DNA from: Mycobacteroides sp. LB1
GTDB lineage: Bacteria > Actinomycetota > Actinomycetes > Mycobacteriales > Mycobacteriaceae
Direction of reading: 5' to 3'
DNA: 64,000 nt
Assembly: GCF_013449725.1 (NCBI RefSeq)
Contig: NZ_JACCFF010000003.1
Coordinates: 1 to 64,000, forward strand
A program made the translations under genes and the position numbers. Of the stretch, positions 9,321-17,844 are shown piece after piece; the stretch's first letter is position 1; each line of letters opens with the position of its first letter. The notes below the pieces were generated by a model, which had not been told where the DNA came from, made no database searches, and saw nothing but the letters and a program-made list of their open reading frames with translations.

Positions 9321-10745
9321 CTAGATTCTGTCGGTAAAGCTGCCGTGAAATCCGGGAAAGTGGCGACCGGGAAGGATCGCAACGGCGAGCGCGGGGCCCT
9401 CGATGGCGGCGGCATCGAGGATATGCAGCTCTGTTCGATGTGCACCGCTGTTGTAGGCGACTGCGAGTATCCAGCCCTCGTCCTCCTCAGCACCTGGATT
9501 CTTCGGGACGAATATCGGCTCGCCTGCCACTACGCCGGGCGCGAACGTGTGGCCACGTTGCGTGTCGGTGGCGCGGTCGAGTTTCACGATCATGTTCTGA
9601 TCGGCTTCCCGCTGGGCGGATAGATACGTATAGCGGTGTTCGTGGCCCGTTCGACGTTCGTCGTGCGTGGGAAATTCCGCAGGGGCCGTGGGGTAATCGG
9701 TAACATGCACTCTTCCGCCCTGAGTGATGCGCAGTCGCGTTGGCCAGCCCAGCGTGGGCGCCTGGGTGCGGAACTTCTTCAACCCGGCGGTGAGGAAGTC
9801 GAAGTCCTGGTGGCGCACGATATCCAGCACGACATCACCCCGGTCTTCGTAGGCGTTGTCGACGTGGACATAGACCAGGGGGTCGCATTCGACGATTCGG
9901 TGAGGGCCTCCCCGACGGGGGACCAACACGATTCTCATGCCCTGTTCAGGCCGGTAATCGGCACTGTCGCCCAGTGCCGTGAGGCCTAGGCCGGCCCATC
10001 CTGCGCGGATGGGATCCACGGTGATCGGTGCCAACGCGAACACCAAATATGTTGGGGTAATGGCAAAGTCGTGCTGAATGTAGATGTGATCGGTGGGGAT
10101 CTTGGCGATCTGGGTCAGCCCTCCGTTTGGGTCAACCCGGAAACACCGCAGGCATGCGACGGTGGGCCCTGACAGTGAGGGCGAAACGTCCAGCCCGAAG
10201 TTGAACAGTTCGCCGGTATCCGGATCGATGCGTGGATGTGGCGAGAACCTGGAGAATCGCGGCAGCCGCCCGTCGAATGTGCAGGGCCCGATGGTGCTCA
10301 GGTCATCTCGGTCGATCTCCCAGGGCCGACCGGCGTCACTGAGTGCCAGTAACCGGTCGGCGTGGATGACGGCGTGAGTGTTCGCGGTGTCGGCGGGCTG
10401 CCGGCCCGTGTTGTCCCATAGGTGTTTTCCCTGGGTATAGACGCCGCGGATGTGCGCGCCCCGGCCGCGTGCTTCCTTGCGCCGCTTCGGTGTATCGACG
10501 AAGCGTGAGCGGAAACGCACCTCGCCGTCGGCGATCGTGAACTTCACGACTAGTCCGTCACCGTCGAACGGGTGGGCCGCACGGAACCCGCCGTGGTCCC
10601 AATCGGCGGGGCCGTTGCGATAGAGGGCGCCGCGGAGCTCCTGTGGCACTGATCCGGTCAGCGGCAGCACGGTCTCGTCGGGGGTTTCCTGTGCGGGCCG
10701 GTACATCTCGAGGGCGTCGGCCAGTTGGCTGTCGGCAAGGGTCAT
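9321..10745 (-). CDS. Carotenoid cleavage oxygenase (RPE65/CCD family)
   Basis: A 474-residue protein. The open frame runs on to 11186, but ATG 10745 is preceded by gaggagc at good spacing and gives the normal family length; ATG 10781 is an alternative. The N-terminal PQELRGALYRNGPA block is typical of carotenoid oxygenases, and four candidate iron-ligand histidines appear in TANTHAVIH, YIQHDFAIT, VYVHVDNAYE and the C-terminal GFHGSFTDR. Such enzymes use Fe(II) and O2 to split carotenoid or stilbene double bonds. It is transcribed away from an SDR gene, and a 42-bp dyad lies directly upstream. The natural substrate is not evident. Confidence 0.88.
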   Translation of the reverse strand: MTLADSQLADALEMYRPAQETPDETVLPLTGSVPQELRGALYRNGPADWDHGGFRAAHPFDGDGLVVKFTIADGEVRFRSRFVDTPKRRKEARGRGAHIRGVYTQGKHLWDNTGRQPADTANTHAVIHADRLLALSDAGRPWEIDRDDLSTIGPCTFDGRLPRFSRFSPHPRIDPDTGELFNFGLDVSPSLSGPTVACLRCFRVDPNGGLTQIAKIPTDHIYIQHDFAITPTYLVFALAPITVDPIRAGWAGLGLTALGDSADYRPEQGMRIVLVPRRGGPHRIVECDPLVYVHVDNAYEDRGDVVLDIVRHQDFDFLTAGLKKFRTQAPTLGWPTRLRITQGGRVHVTDYPTAPAEFPTHDERRTGHEHRYTYLSAQREADQNMIVKLDRATDTQRGHTFAPGVVAGEPIFVPKNPGAEEDEGWILAVAYNSGAHRTELHILDAAAIEGPALAVAILPGRHFPGFHGSFTDRI

Positions 10746-10772
10746 TACGAGCTCCTCGGGCTGAGAGTCGGG

Positions 10773-10814
10773 TCCATTCATATCTGCACACAGCTGTTCG
10801 CAGATATGAATGGA
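10773..10814. promoter_or_regulatory. 42-bp dyad operator between carotenoid oxygenase and SDR
   Basis: Perfect 15-bp arms (tccattcatatctgc at 10773-10787 and its complement at 10800-10814) enclose a second centred palindrome, acagctgt (10790-10797). Only two base pairs in the 42-bp dyad mismatch. It lies 28 bases upstream of the oxygenase start and about 106 upstream of the SDR start, consistent with a dimeric regulator acting on the divergent pair. Confidence 0.7.
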
Positions 10815-10920
10815 TTGTTGCCTCGCGGCGGACCAGAAGTCAATGGCCATTCGGAAGCCATTCGGATCGCCGAGCGCCCAAGACGCGACTCGCCACCGTC
10901 CCGCGGGTAGCTTCGCACCG

Positions 10921-11658
10921 ATGACCGCGTTCTTGTCCGAGACGGCCTTCACGGGTCGCACCGTTGTCTTGATCGGCGGGGGTACCGGCATCGGGCGGAG
11001 TGTGGCCGGGTTGGTGACCGCGGCGGGCGGCGATGTCGTGCTGGGCGGCCGTACCGCTGCCACCCTCGCCGCGGCCGCACGCGAGCTCGGGTCAAGGGCG
11101 CGTTGGCACCCGGTCGATACCTCAGAGCCGTCGAGCATCGACGAGTTCTTCACGGACATCGACGTGGTGCACGGGCTGTTCACCACCGCCGCGACCTACG
11201 TGACGGGATCGATCGCCGAGCTGTCCGTCGAGGAGGCCGCGACACCGTTCCAGTCGAAGTTCTGGGGCCAGTACCGCGCGGTGAAGACGGCGTTGCCGAA
11301 GCTTGCCGAGGATGCCTCGGTGGTGTTGATGTCGGGGGCGGCCGGCGTCCGGCCCGCCGGGAATGCCCCGGCGTATGTCGCGGCCAATGCGGCCATCGAG
11401 GGCCTGGCCCGTGGGCTCGCCCTCGAGCTGGCGCCCGTCCGGGTCAATGCGGTGTCCCCCGGCACCGTGGACGGGCACCTATGGAACCAGCGTGCGCCCG
11501 AGGTGCGCCGGCAGGCCTTTGAACACATCGCAGCGGCGTCCACCCTGGGCCGGGCCGTCACAGAAGACGAAGTGGCCCAGGCCGTCGTCTACCTGCTGCT
11601 GAACACCGGCACTACCGGCTCGACGTTGTACCCCGACGGCGGCTACTCGCTGCGCTGA
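10921..11658 (+). CDS. Short-chain dehydrogenase/reductase with altered YxxxK motif
   Basis: A 245-residue SDR starting at ATG 10921 (the frame extends upstream without a good site). The Rossmann nucleotide motif is GGGTGIG near residue 20, and the C-terminal TLYPDGGYS block is normal. The catalytic lysine is not where expected: the motif reads AYVAAN, so Tyr is kept but Lys is Asn, while MSGAAG supplies the usual Ser. Activity may be reduced or the mechanism changed. It diverges from the carotenoid oxygenase gene and could act on an aldehyde or alcohol product of that enzyme, an inference from position only. Confidence 0.8.
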   Translation: MTAFLSETAFTGRTVVLIGGGTGIGRSVAGLVTAAGGDVVLGGRTAATLAAAARELGSRARWHPVDTSEPSSIDEFFTDIDVVHGLFTTAATYVTGSIAELSVEEAATPFQSKFWGQYRAVKTALPKLAEDASVVLMSGAAGVRPAGNAPAYVAANAAIEGLARGLALELAPVRVNAVSPGTVDGHLWNQRAPEVRRQAFEHIAAASTLGRAVTEDEVAQAVVYLLLNTGTTGSTLYPDGGYSLR

Positions 11659-11664
11659 GCCGGA

Positions 11665-12882
11665 TTACACGCTCCACGCGCTCGCCAGGCCGGCCGAGAC
11701 CGAAGCCGCCGCCGTCAACAAGCCGTGCCAGGTCTCCGGCTGCAGCTGTTGGATGTCCAGCGGGCCCGCGGTCGCGATATGTGGGTCATACGGAACGGCC
11801 ACAATGTGGTTCGGCGAGATCCATCGGTGGAATCGGGCGACCATCGCCGCCACCAGACGTTCGGAGTTTCGGCGATCCTCGCGACTGTCATAGCCGCGGA
11901 CATGGTTGATAACGACGACCATTCGGGGAATCAGGTACTCGTAGCCCTCGGAGATGAGCCATTCGATCGCCCGGACTGCGCCCTCGGCACCGACGGGGGT
12001 GGCGGCCGCCACGAGCACCACACCGTTGGCGCTGCGCAGCACGCCCGGCATCACCGGATGCCAGAAGTCCACGCCGGTATCGGTGATGAGCAGGCTGTAG
12101 AGCCGCTGCAGCCGATTGTGCGCCTGCGTGTAGATCTCCGAGTTGAGTTCCCCACGGGGACGCACCGAATGTGCGTTGGCGGCAAGCACATCCAGTCCGG
12201 TTTCCGAGTTCTGACCGACGAAGAAGCGCAGATCGAAGTTGCGCTCGGGTTCGTGCTGCGCCAGGACATCGGCGAAGGTTGAGGAGGCCGACGGGTCGAT
12301 CCACGAGGCCAGGTTGGCCGACTGGCCCGGATCGGCGTCGGTGGCCAGCACCATGTCCTTGCGGCGCAGCTCGGACAGCACGGAGCCGAGGGCGGCGGTC
12401 ATCATCGTCTTGCCGACGCCGCCGTTCCCGCCCAGGACCGCCAGAGAGTGGATACCCCGCCAGGGGGTGCGCACCACGGCGGTGAGCTCTCGAAGTTCGG
12501 TCTCTTCGCGGGACTCGCCGGGATTGATGGCGCCAAAACTTCCGCGGTACACCCACTTACGCCAACCAATGGAAGCAGGCCGACGCGGCGGGGGCAGCAT
12601 CTCGGCACGAAGCTGGGCTCCCAAGGCGTCGCCGATGGCCGGAGGGGGATCGACACGCGGATCGTGGGGCGGGGCGGCATCGACGATGGACAAAGGGCCG
12701 CGGGGTAGCAGTTGGGGCGTCGGTTGCGGGGGCAGGGGTTCCTGTTGAGGCTGCTGCTGCGCGGCGGCTGCGGCGCGGAGTCGTTTGGCGTGCGCTCCTA
12801 GTTTGATCGGGATGATCGGGCCGGTGCGGTCGAGGATCTCGTCCTCGGAGCCGTCCGCCGGGGAATCGTTGGGCGCACTCAC
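11665..12882 (-). CDS. EspI/MinD-like ATPase with proline-rich N-terminus
   Basis: A 405-residue protein. I place the start at GTG 12882 because ggaggaggag precedes it; upstream ATG codons (12969, 12987) lack a site. Residues 1-130 are low complexity (Ala/Gln/Pro rich, acidic), followed by a MinD/ParA-type P-loop domain with deviant Walker A GGNGGVGKT and ATDADPGQSANLA. This architecture is that of EspI and related ESX-linked MinD-like ATPases. EspI modulates ESX-1 secretion when ATP is low in M. tuberculosis. No ESX core gene is adjacent, though an esxH-like gene lies about 11 kb away, so the partner system is unclear. The 214 bases upstream show no gene. Confidence 0.75.
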   Translation of the reverse strand: MSAPNDSPADGSEDEILDRTGPIIPIKLGAHAKRLRAAAAAQQQPQQEPLPPQPTPQLLPRGPLSIVDAAPPHDPRVDPPPAIGDALGAQLRAEMLPPPRRPASIGWRKWVYRGSFGAINPGESREETELRELTAVVRTPWRGIHSLAVLGGNGGVGKTMMTAALGSVLSELRRKDMVLATDADPGQSANLASWIDPSASSTFADVLAQHEPERNFDLRFFVGQNSETGLDVLAANAHSVRPRGELNSEIYTQAHNRLQRLYSLLITDTGVDFWHPVMPGVLRSANGVVLVAAATPVGAEGAVRAIEWLISEGYEYLIPRMVVVINHVRGYDSREDRRNSERLVAAMVARFHRWISPNHIVAVPYDPHIATAGPLDIQQLQPETWHGLLTAAASVSAGLASAWSV

Positions 12883-13096
12883 GGAATCTCCTCCTCCACC
12901 AGAAGCCGCTTGGCCCCAGCGTTCCGACTGCTCGTTATGAGACAGTTCGTTCTGCAGCGCGGGCAGCATGAAACCCGTTGGTCGCATACGAAAGTCTCTT
13001 ATGCACGTTGGTCGGAAGGCGAGGGCTGTTACCCACCCGTGTCTGAATCGGCATCAAATGGAACGCGGTTGGTATGTACTCGGTATGGCCGCCGTA

Positions 13097-13411
13097 TCAG
13101 CAGGTCACGTCCACGTACATGGTCTTGGTGGTCGTGGTGGTGGTGAAGACGCCCGGACGCTTGTTGCTCGGTAGGCCGTAATCGGACCGAGTGGTGCTCT
13201 GTCCGGGACGGACGCTGCTGGCGGTGCACTGGTTGAGGGCCTTGGACCCGGTCTTGCTGACGATCACGCTGTAACCCTGTGCCTGAAGCTCGCTGACGGT
13301 CTGCTGGGCGTTCGAGCCGTCGGTCTGGGCGGACGCGGTGCCCAGGGCGAAGCCGAGGGGCGCGAGTGCGAGAGCGGCGGCGGCGGTTCCGGCGATGATG
13401 TACTTCTTCAT
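13097..13411 (-). CDS. Small secreted protein
   Basis: A 104-residue protein with a clear signal peptide (MKKYIIAGTAAAALALAPLG, cleavage likely after ASA near residue 28) and caggag before ATG 13411. The mature part has two cysteines (in LNQCTASS and the terminal DVTC) that may form a disulfide, an AQGYSVIVSKTG segment, and a Thr run before the C-terminus. The AQGYSV.. pattern resembles small secreted mycobacterial proteins of unknown function. No partner gene is obvious; the divergent neighbours encode a two-component system about 170 bases away. Confidence 0.75.
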   Translation of the reverse strand: MKKYIIAGTAAAALALAPLGFALGTASAQTDGSNAQQTVSELQAQGYSVIVSKTGSKALNQCTASSVRPGQSTTRSDYGLPSNKRPGVFTTTTTTKTMYVDVTC

Positions 13412-13585
13412 GATTTCTCCTGTGCCAGTAAGGCTTTGAGTTGGATCACCGGGCTGCTTGGTGATACTGCAACGATGCGGCGTGGCGGCGGGAAAGTCTG
13501 TCGGGCAAGTGGCCGATCAGGGGGATGATGTTGATGTCCACCAATTGGGGGACACGCCCCGATTTGGCGTGCCAAGCTTGCGTTT

Positions 13586-14233
13586 GTGCAGGTGAGCGCC
13601 GAGCTGGTGCGGGTAGTGGTGGGTGACGATCACCCGCTCTTCCGTGAGGGCGTGGTCCGGGCGCTGACCGGTAGCGGCCAGATAACGGTGGTGGCGGAGG
13701 CGGAGAACGGTGCCAGCGCGCTGGCGCTGATCAGAGAGCACCTGCCCGATGTCGCGCTTGTCGACTACCGGATGCCGGAGCTGGACGGGACCCAGGTGGC
13801 GGCCGCCGTACAACGCGATGAGCTGCCCACCCGGGTGCTGCTGCTCTCGGCTCACGATGACGCGGCGATCGTGTATCACGCCCTGGAACAGGGCGCCGCG
13901 GGTTTCCTGTCGAAGGAGTCCACGCGCGCAGAACTGGTCAGCGCGGTGCTCGAGTGCGCGCGGGGCCGCGATGTGGTGACAGCGAGTCTGACGACGGGCC
14001 TGGCCGGCGAGATCCGCAGGCGCGCACAGCGCACGGGCCCGTCGCTGAGTGCGCGGGAACGTGAGGTGCTGCGGATGATCGCGGACGGCAACACCGTGCC
14101 GGCAATGGCCAAGGTGCTGTTCCTGGCTCCGTCCACGGTGAAGACCCATGTGCAACGGTTGTACGAGAAACTCGGTGTCGGCGACCGCGCGGCGGCTGTG
14201 GCCGAGGCCATGCGTCGCGGGCTATTGGAGTAG
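13586..14233 (+). CDS. NarL/LuxR-type response regulator
   Basis: A 215-residue regulator from GTG 13586 (GTG 13592 is equally possible; neither has a strong site). The receiver domain has the acidic pair DD (14-15) and phospho-acceptor Asp60 (VALVDYRMPELDG), Ser/Thr in LLLSAHDD and Lys in FLSKES. The C-terminal LuxR helix-turn-helix starts LSAREREVLRMIADG and ends VKTHVQRLYEKLGV. It is two bases upstream of its histidine kinase gene, so they form an operon. Targets are not evident. An imperfect inverted repeat at 13541-13567 just upstream could be an autoregulatory site. Confidence 0.92.
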   Translation: MQVSAELVRVVVGDDHPLFREGVVRALTGSGQITVVAEAENGASALALIREHLPDVALVDYRMPELDGTQVAAAVQRDELPTRVLLLSAHDDAAIVYHALEQGAAGFLSKESTRAELVSAVLECARGRDVVTASLTTGLAGEIRRRAQRTGPSLSAREREVLRMIADGNTVPAMAKVLFLAPSTVKTHVQRLYEKLGVGDRAAAVAEAMRRGLLE

Positions 14234-14235
14234 CC

Positions 14236-15426
14236 ATGGCGATCCAGCTGGACCGGGTGGCCGACTACTTCACCGCCGAACCCATGCGAGTGTCAGCCTG
14301 GCTGCGGCTTCCGTTGATAGTGCTGATCGTGCTGCTCGGGTCGAACCCCAATATCGAAATGTGGCATGACGGCGTGTATTACGGCGTGCTCGCTGTGTAC
14401 ACGGTGTCGGCGATCGTGTGGGTGGCAATCGCGGTTCGTGGACACGTCCCACTGTGGGTGGCCCCCGCCGCCACCGCCGTCGACATCGCCGCCGTGGTGG
14501 CGCTATGCGTTGCCTCCGGCTACGGCACCTCAGAATTGCTTCCGGTGTTCTTCCTGCTACCCGTTTCAGTGGCATTTCAAGAACGTCCGGCCGTGACGGC
14601 TATCCTTGGAACAATCACCGCTGCAGGGTATTTCGGCGTTCTGGTGTTCTACACCAGGAACGGCAACCTGGACAGCATTCCCGGCGACGAATACGTCACC
14701 GTCGCAACATTGTTGTGGTTGGCGATCGTCACCGCTGGGATGTGCTTTGTCCTCAAACGCCGTTCCGAACATGTAGGACAGCTGTTGCACACGCGTGAGC
14801 AGCTGGTACTGGAGGCAATGCGCGCCGACGAGCGCCATAACCGTGCAGTCGCCGAACAATTGCACGACGGCCCGCTGCAGAACCTGCTGGCGGCGCGGCT
14901 GGAGATCGAAGAAGTGCTTGAACGCCAACCGGATCCGGTGCTGGAGGCGGTGCATTCCTCGTTGCGGGAGACGGCTGCGGCGCTACGCGGGGCCGTGTCC
15001 TCGCTGCATCCGCAGGTGCTCTCCGAGCTGGGATTGTCGGCGGCGATTCGTGAGCTGGGGCGGCAGTATGCGGCGCGGGGCACAGTCGAGGTCAGCACCG
15101 AATTACAGGAGGTGGGCAGCCCCTCGGTGCAACCGCTGGTTTACCGCGCGGCCAAGGAGTTGTTAACCAATGCCGTGAAACACGGCCGTGCCAAGAACAT
15201 CCACATGGAGCTCGCTCGGGATGGAAATCTCATCACCCTCGTCGTCGCGGACGACGGCAGCGGATTCGATCCCAGAGGCCTCACCGCATCGGTCGCCGAC
15301 GGGCATATCGGACTAGCCTCGCTGACCGTTCCCATTGATGCCTCCGGTGGCAGTGTCACCATCACCTCGGCACTGGGCTCGGGCACCCGGGTATCCGTCG
15401 CGGTGCCCGCCGACATGGCCTCATGA
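14236..15426 (+). CDS. NarL-family sensor histidine kinase
   Basis: A 396-residue kinase two bases after the response regulator. About six membrane helices occupy residues 22-172, with little extracytoplasmic sequence, so it probably senses within or at the membrane. The HisKA_3 dimerisation motif is EQLHDGPLQNLL with phospho-His210. The HATPase domain shows AAKELLTNAVKHG (N box), VADDGSGFD (G1) and DGHIGLASL, then GSGTRVSVAVP. It should phosphorylate the upstream regulator. The signal is unknown. Confidence 0.92.
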   Translation: MAIQLDRVADYFTAEPMRVSAWLRLPLIVLIVLLGSNPNIEMWHDGVYYGVLAVYTVSAIVWVAIAVRGHVPLWVAPAATAVDIAAVVALCVASGYGTSELLPVFFLLPVSVAFQERPAVTAILGTITAAGYFGVLVFYTRNGNLDSIPGDEYVTVATLLWLAIVTAGMCFVLKRRSEHVGQLLHTREQLVLEAMRADERHNRAVAEQLHDGPLQNLLAARLEIEEVLERQPDPVLEAVHSSLRETAAALRGAVSSLHPQVLSELGLSAAIRELGRQYAARGTVEVSTELQEVGSPSVQPLVYRAAKELLTNAVKHGRAKNIHMELARDGNLITLVVADDGSGFDPRGLTASVADGHIGLASLTVPIDASGGSVTITSALGSGTRVSVAVPADMAS

Positions 15427-15510
15427 ACGAGGGTGCCCGGCGTCAAATTATGGCACCGTGAGGGAGGTGCCCCGGCCGCAAGAGATGGGGCCTCAAGAGA
15501 TGGAGAACAG

Positions 15511-16914
15511 GTGTACGACCTCGTCATCATCGGTTCCGGCAGTGGAAACTCCTTACCCGACGACCGTTTTGCGGATCAGCAGATCGCGATCGTCGATCGC
15601 GGTGTGTACGGGGGCGCCTACGGCGGCACCTGCCTGAACGTCGGATGCATTCCCACTAAGATGTTCGTCTATCCGGCAGACCTGGCGGATGAGGCCCGAG
15701 ACGGGCCCCGACTCGGTGTCGATAGCTCGGTGAGCGGGACCCGATGGGCCGATATCCGTGGACGCGTATTCGGCCGGATCGACCCGGTCGCGGAGGGTGG
15801 TCTGCGCTACCGCGTCGAGGACTGCCCGAATATCACCGTATTTCAGCAGGAAGCGCGGTTCATCGCGCCGGGATCCGATACCGAGGGCGACCCGATCCAT
15901 CGTCTCCAACTGTCGGACGGGACGATTCTGGAGGCAGGGCAGGTGGTGATCGCCGCGGGCTCGCGTCCGGTCATCCCGCCGGTTATCGCCGACAGTGGCG
16001 TGTCCTTCCACACCAACGACGACATCATGCGTCTGCCGGAACTGCCCGGTCGGGTGGTGATCGTGGGCAGTGGCTTCATTGCCGCCGAGTTCGCGCATGT
16101 GTTCAGTGGCCTGGGGTCGGCGGTGACGGTGATCGCGCGCGGCCCGCGGTTGTTGCGGGCACAGGACGAGACGATCTCGCAGCGTTTCACCGATGTGGTG
16201 GCGGCGCGGTGGGACGTGCGCCTGAACACAGAAGTTGTGGCAGCCCGCGAGATCGATAGCGGCGGTGTCGAAGTGGACCTCACCGACGGGTCGACGGTGA
16301 CGGGCGATGTCCTGCTGGTCGCGACCGGACGCTCCCCCAACGGAGACCAGCTGGATGTGGCGGCGGCGGGGTTGACGCTCGACGAGGAGGGACGCGTGCC
16401 GGTCGACCAGTACCAGCGCACACCGGTGCGCGGCATTTACGCCCTGGGCGACGTGAGCTCGCACTATCTGCTCAAGCACGTCGCCAACCACGAAGCCCGG
16501 GTGGTGCAGGCGAATCTGCTCGCCGGCTGGGATTCCCCGACCACGGCCAGCGACCATCGGTTCGTGCCGGGCGCGGTGTTCAGCCGCCCGCAGGTGGCGT
16601 CGGTGGGATTGTCGGAGGACCAGGCCCGGCAGCGCGGGATCGACGTGGCGGTCAAGGTCCAGGCCTACGGGGATATCGCGTACGGGTGGGCGATGGAGGA
16701 CACCGAGGGTCTGTGCAAGCTGGTTGCGGACCGCGCGACGGGCCTGCTGGTCGGTGCGCACATCGTCGGTTACCAGGCGTCGGCGTTGATCCAATCGTTG
16801 ATCACCGCGATGAGCTTCTCGATCCCGGTGCGCGATATGGCGCGCGGGCAGTACTGGATACACCCGGCACTGCCCGAGCTGATCGAGAACGCACTACTCG
16901 GACTGGAGCTCTAG
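15511..16914 (+). CDS. mtr: Mycothione reductase
   Basis: A 467-residue FAD/NADPH disulfide oxidoreductase. The open frame begins at 15433, but GTG 15511 with gagatggag upstream fits the family N-terminus ([13 protein letters not shown]). The redox-active disulfide is Cys41/Cys46 in [13 protein letters not shown]; the second nucleotide-binding site is [17 protein letters not shown]; the C-terminal active-site base is in YWIHPALPE. Strong blockwise identity with M. tuberculosis Mtr ([28 protein letters not shown]) supports the name. It reduces mycothiol disulfide with NADPH and keeps the cytosolic thiol pool reduced. A short extra GGAY precedes the redox motif. Confidence 0.93.
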   Translation: MYDLVIIGSGSGNSLPDDRFADQQIAIVDRGVYGGAYGGTCLNVGCIPTKMFVYPADLADEARDGPRLGVDSSVSGTRWADIRGRVFGRIDPVAEGGLRYRVEDCPNITVFQQEARFIAPGSDTEGDPIHRLQLSDGTILEAGQVVIAAGSRPVIPPVIADSGVSFHTNDDIMRLPELPGRVVIVGSGFIAAEFAHVFSGLGSAVTVIARGPRLLRAQDETISQRFTDVVAARWDVRLNTEVVAAREIDSGGVEVDLTDGSTVTGDVLLVATGRSPNGDQLDVAAAGLTLDEEGRVPVDQYQRTPVRGIYALGDVSSHYLLKHVANHEARVVQANLLAGWDSPTTASDHRFVPGAVFSRPQVASVGLSEDQARQRGIDVAVKVQAYGDIAYGWAMEDTEGLCKLVADRATGLLVGAHIVGYQASALIQSLITAMSFSIPVRDMARGQYWIHPALPELIENALLGLEL

Positions 16915-16951
16915 ACGAGCGTGACGAGGACTGCTCAACGCCCGTGGCTGG

Positions 16952-17344
16952 TTATCGGTTCAGCGGTGCCTCGTTGTTCATGGTGGAGTACCAGTAGGTG
17001 AGCGCGGCGGCAGCGAATTCTATGGCGGCGGCCGCAACGAAGACGTTGTGCGGAATGCCGTTTGCGACCATCGACACCACCCGGGCAGTGGCGAGCAGGC
17101 CCATGGTTAGTGCGAGATATTTCAGCAGGGCGGAAGGAATCGGCGAGGTGCGTACCGCCCAGACATACGCGGCGCCAAAGGCCACTAAAAGCGCTCCAGC
17201 AGCCCGGGTTTCGCTGTCGAGCGTGGCATTCATCGCTCCGCCTCCGGGGATCGTGGCGGCGGGGAACAGGATTCGCCCTGCGCCGAGTGCGATGAGCGCG
17301 AGACCGACTATCCAGCCGAGTGTCTTGAGGGTTCTGATGATCAT
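16952..17344 (-). CDS. Small membrane protein, DUF4345-like
   Basis: A 130-residue hydrophobic protein with four predicted helices (near residues 9-28, 50-65, 74-95 and 103-120) and a gaggag site before ATG 17344. The layout and the TRAAGALLVAFGAAYVWA segment resemble DUF4345. Its start overlaps the stop of the upstream nitroreductase-like gene (ATGA), so it is translationally coupled to it and, through it, to the alcohol dehydrogenase gene. Function is unknown. Confidence 0.75.
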   Translation of the reverse strand: MIIRTLKTLGWIVGLALIALGAGRILFPAATIPGGGAMNATLDSETRAAGALLVAFGAAYVWAVRTSPIPSALLKYLALTMGLLATARVVSMVANGIPHNVFVAAAAIEFAAAALTYWYSTMNNEAPLNR

Positions 17345-17844
17345 GTGAGTCTCCTCGTCGGGTTGATATGTGTTGGCCGGGGCTGCCGCGGCTCGTCGCT
17401 CTGAACGCGGATCATCGCGGTGACCTCCGCGGCGCGGGCGATGTCAGCTGCATTGGGTTGTCGTTTCGGGTCGAGTTGCACGCTGTGGTACTTCGCGTCG
17501 CGGGGAACAAGCTTGATGTGACGTGTCAGATGTTCGGTGATGGCCGGGCCGTAGGTCACCTGTGCGGTGCCGTTGCGCCACCGGCCGCGGATTGTCGCTG
17601 CGACAGCTGCGCCGCCGCGCAGGTTGATCCACCAGGGGGAGTCGGTGAAACACACCAGATCGTTGTCATCGCGCGAATAACTGACCGGCACTCGATACGC
17701 CGTGCCCGTGCGGCGGCCAGTGATTGCCAACAGCATGGTGTTGTGGCTCATCGTCCAGTGCAGCGGACTTTGCAGCAATGCGCGGACTGCGATGTTGATG
17801 GGCTCGGGAATGGTGGGGTGATCGTTCACTCGGGGGTACCTCAC
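17341..17844 (-). CDS. F420-dependent nitroreductase-like protein (Ddn/DUF385 family)
   Basis: A 167-residue protein with the split-barrel features of the deazaflavin-dependent nitroreductase family: LLAITGRRTGTAYRVPVSY, the WWINLRGG segment, and a terminal region typical of DUF385. Members bind F420 (or lack clear activity) and reduce quinones, nitro compounds or lipophilic electron acceptors, often near the membrane. It sits in a tight operon: four-base overlaps with the alcohol dehydrogenase stop upstream and with the small membrane protein gene downstream. Substrate unknown. Confidence 0.8.
   Translation of the reverse strand: MRYPRVNDHPTIPEPINIAVRALLQSPLHWTMSHNTMLLAITGRRTGTAYRVPVSYSRDDNDLVCFTDSPWWINLRGGAAVAATIRGRWRNGTAQVTYGPAITEHLTRHIKLVPRDAKYHSVQLDPKRQPNAADIARAAEVTAMIRVQSDEPRQPRPTHINPTRRLT

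Noticed and set aside
10746..11186. N-terminal extension of the carotenoid oxygenase frame to 11186
   Set aside because: It overlaps the SDR gene on the other strand, reads as non-coding sequence, and a strong ribosome-binding site points to ATG 10745.
15553..16863. 436-codon open frame antisense to mycothione reductase
   Set aside because: Shadow frame of a well-supported gene; composition is Arg/His rich without motifs.
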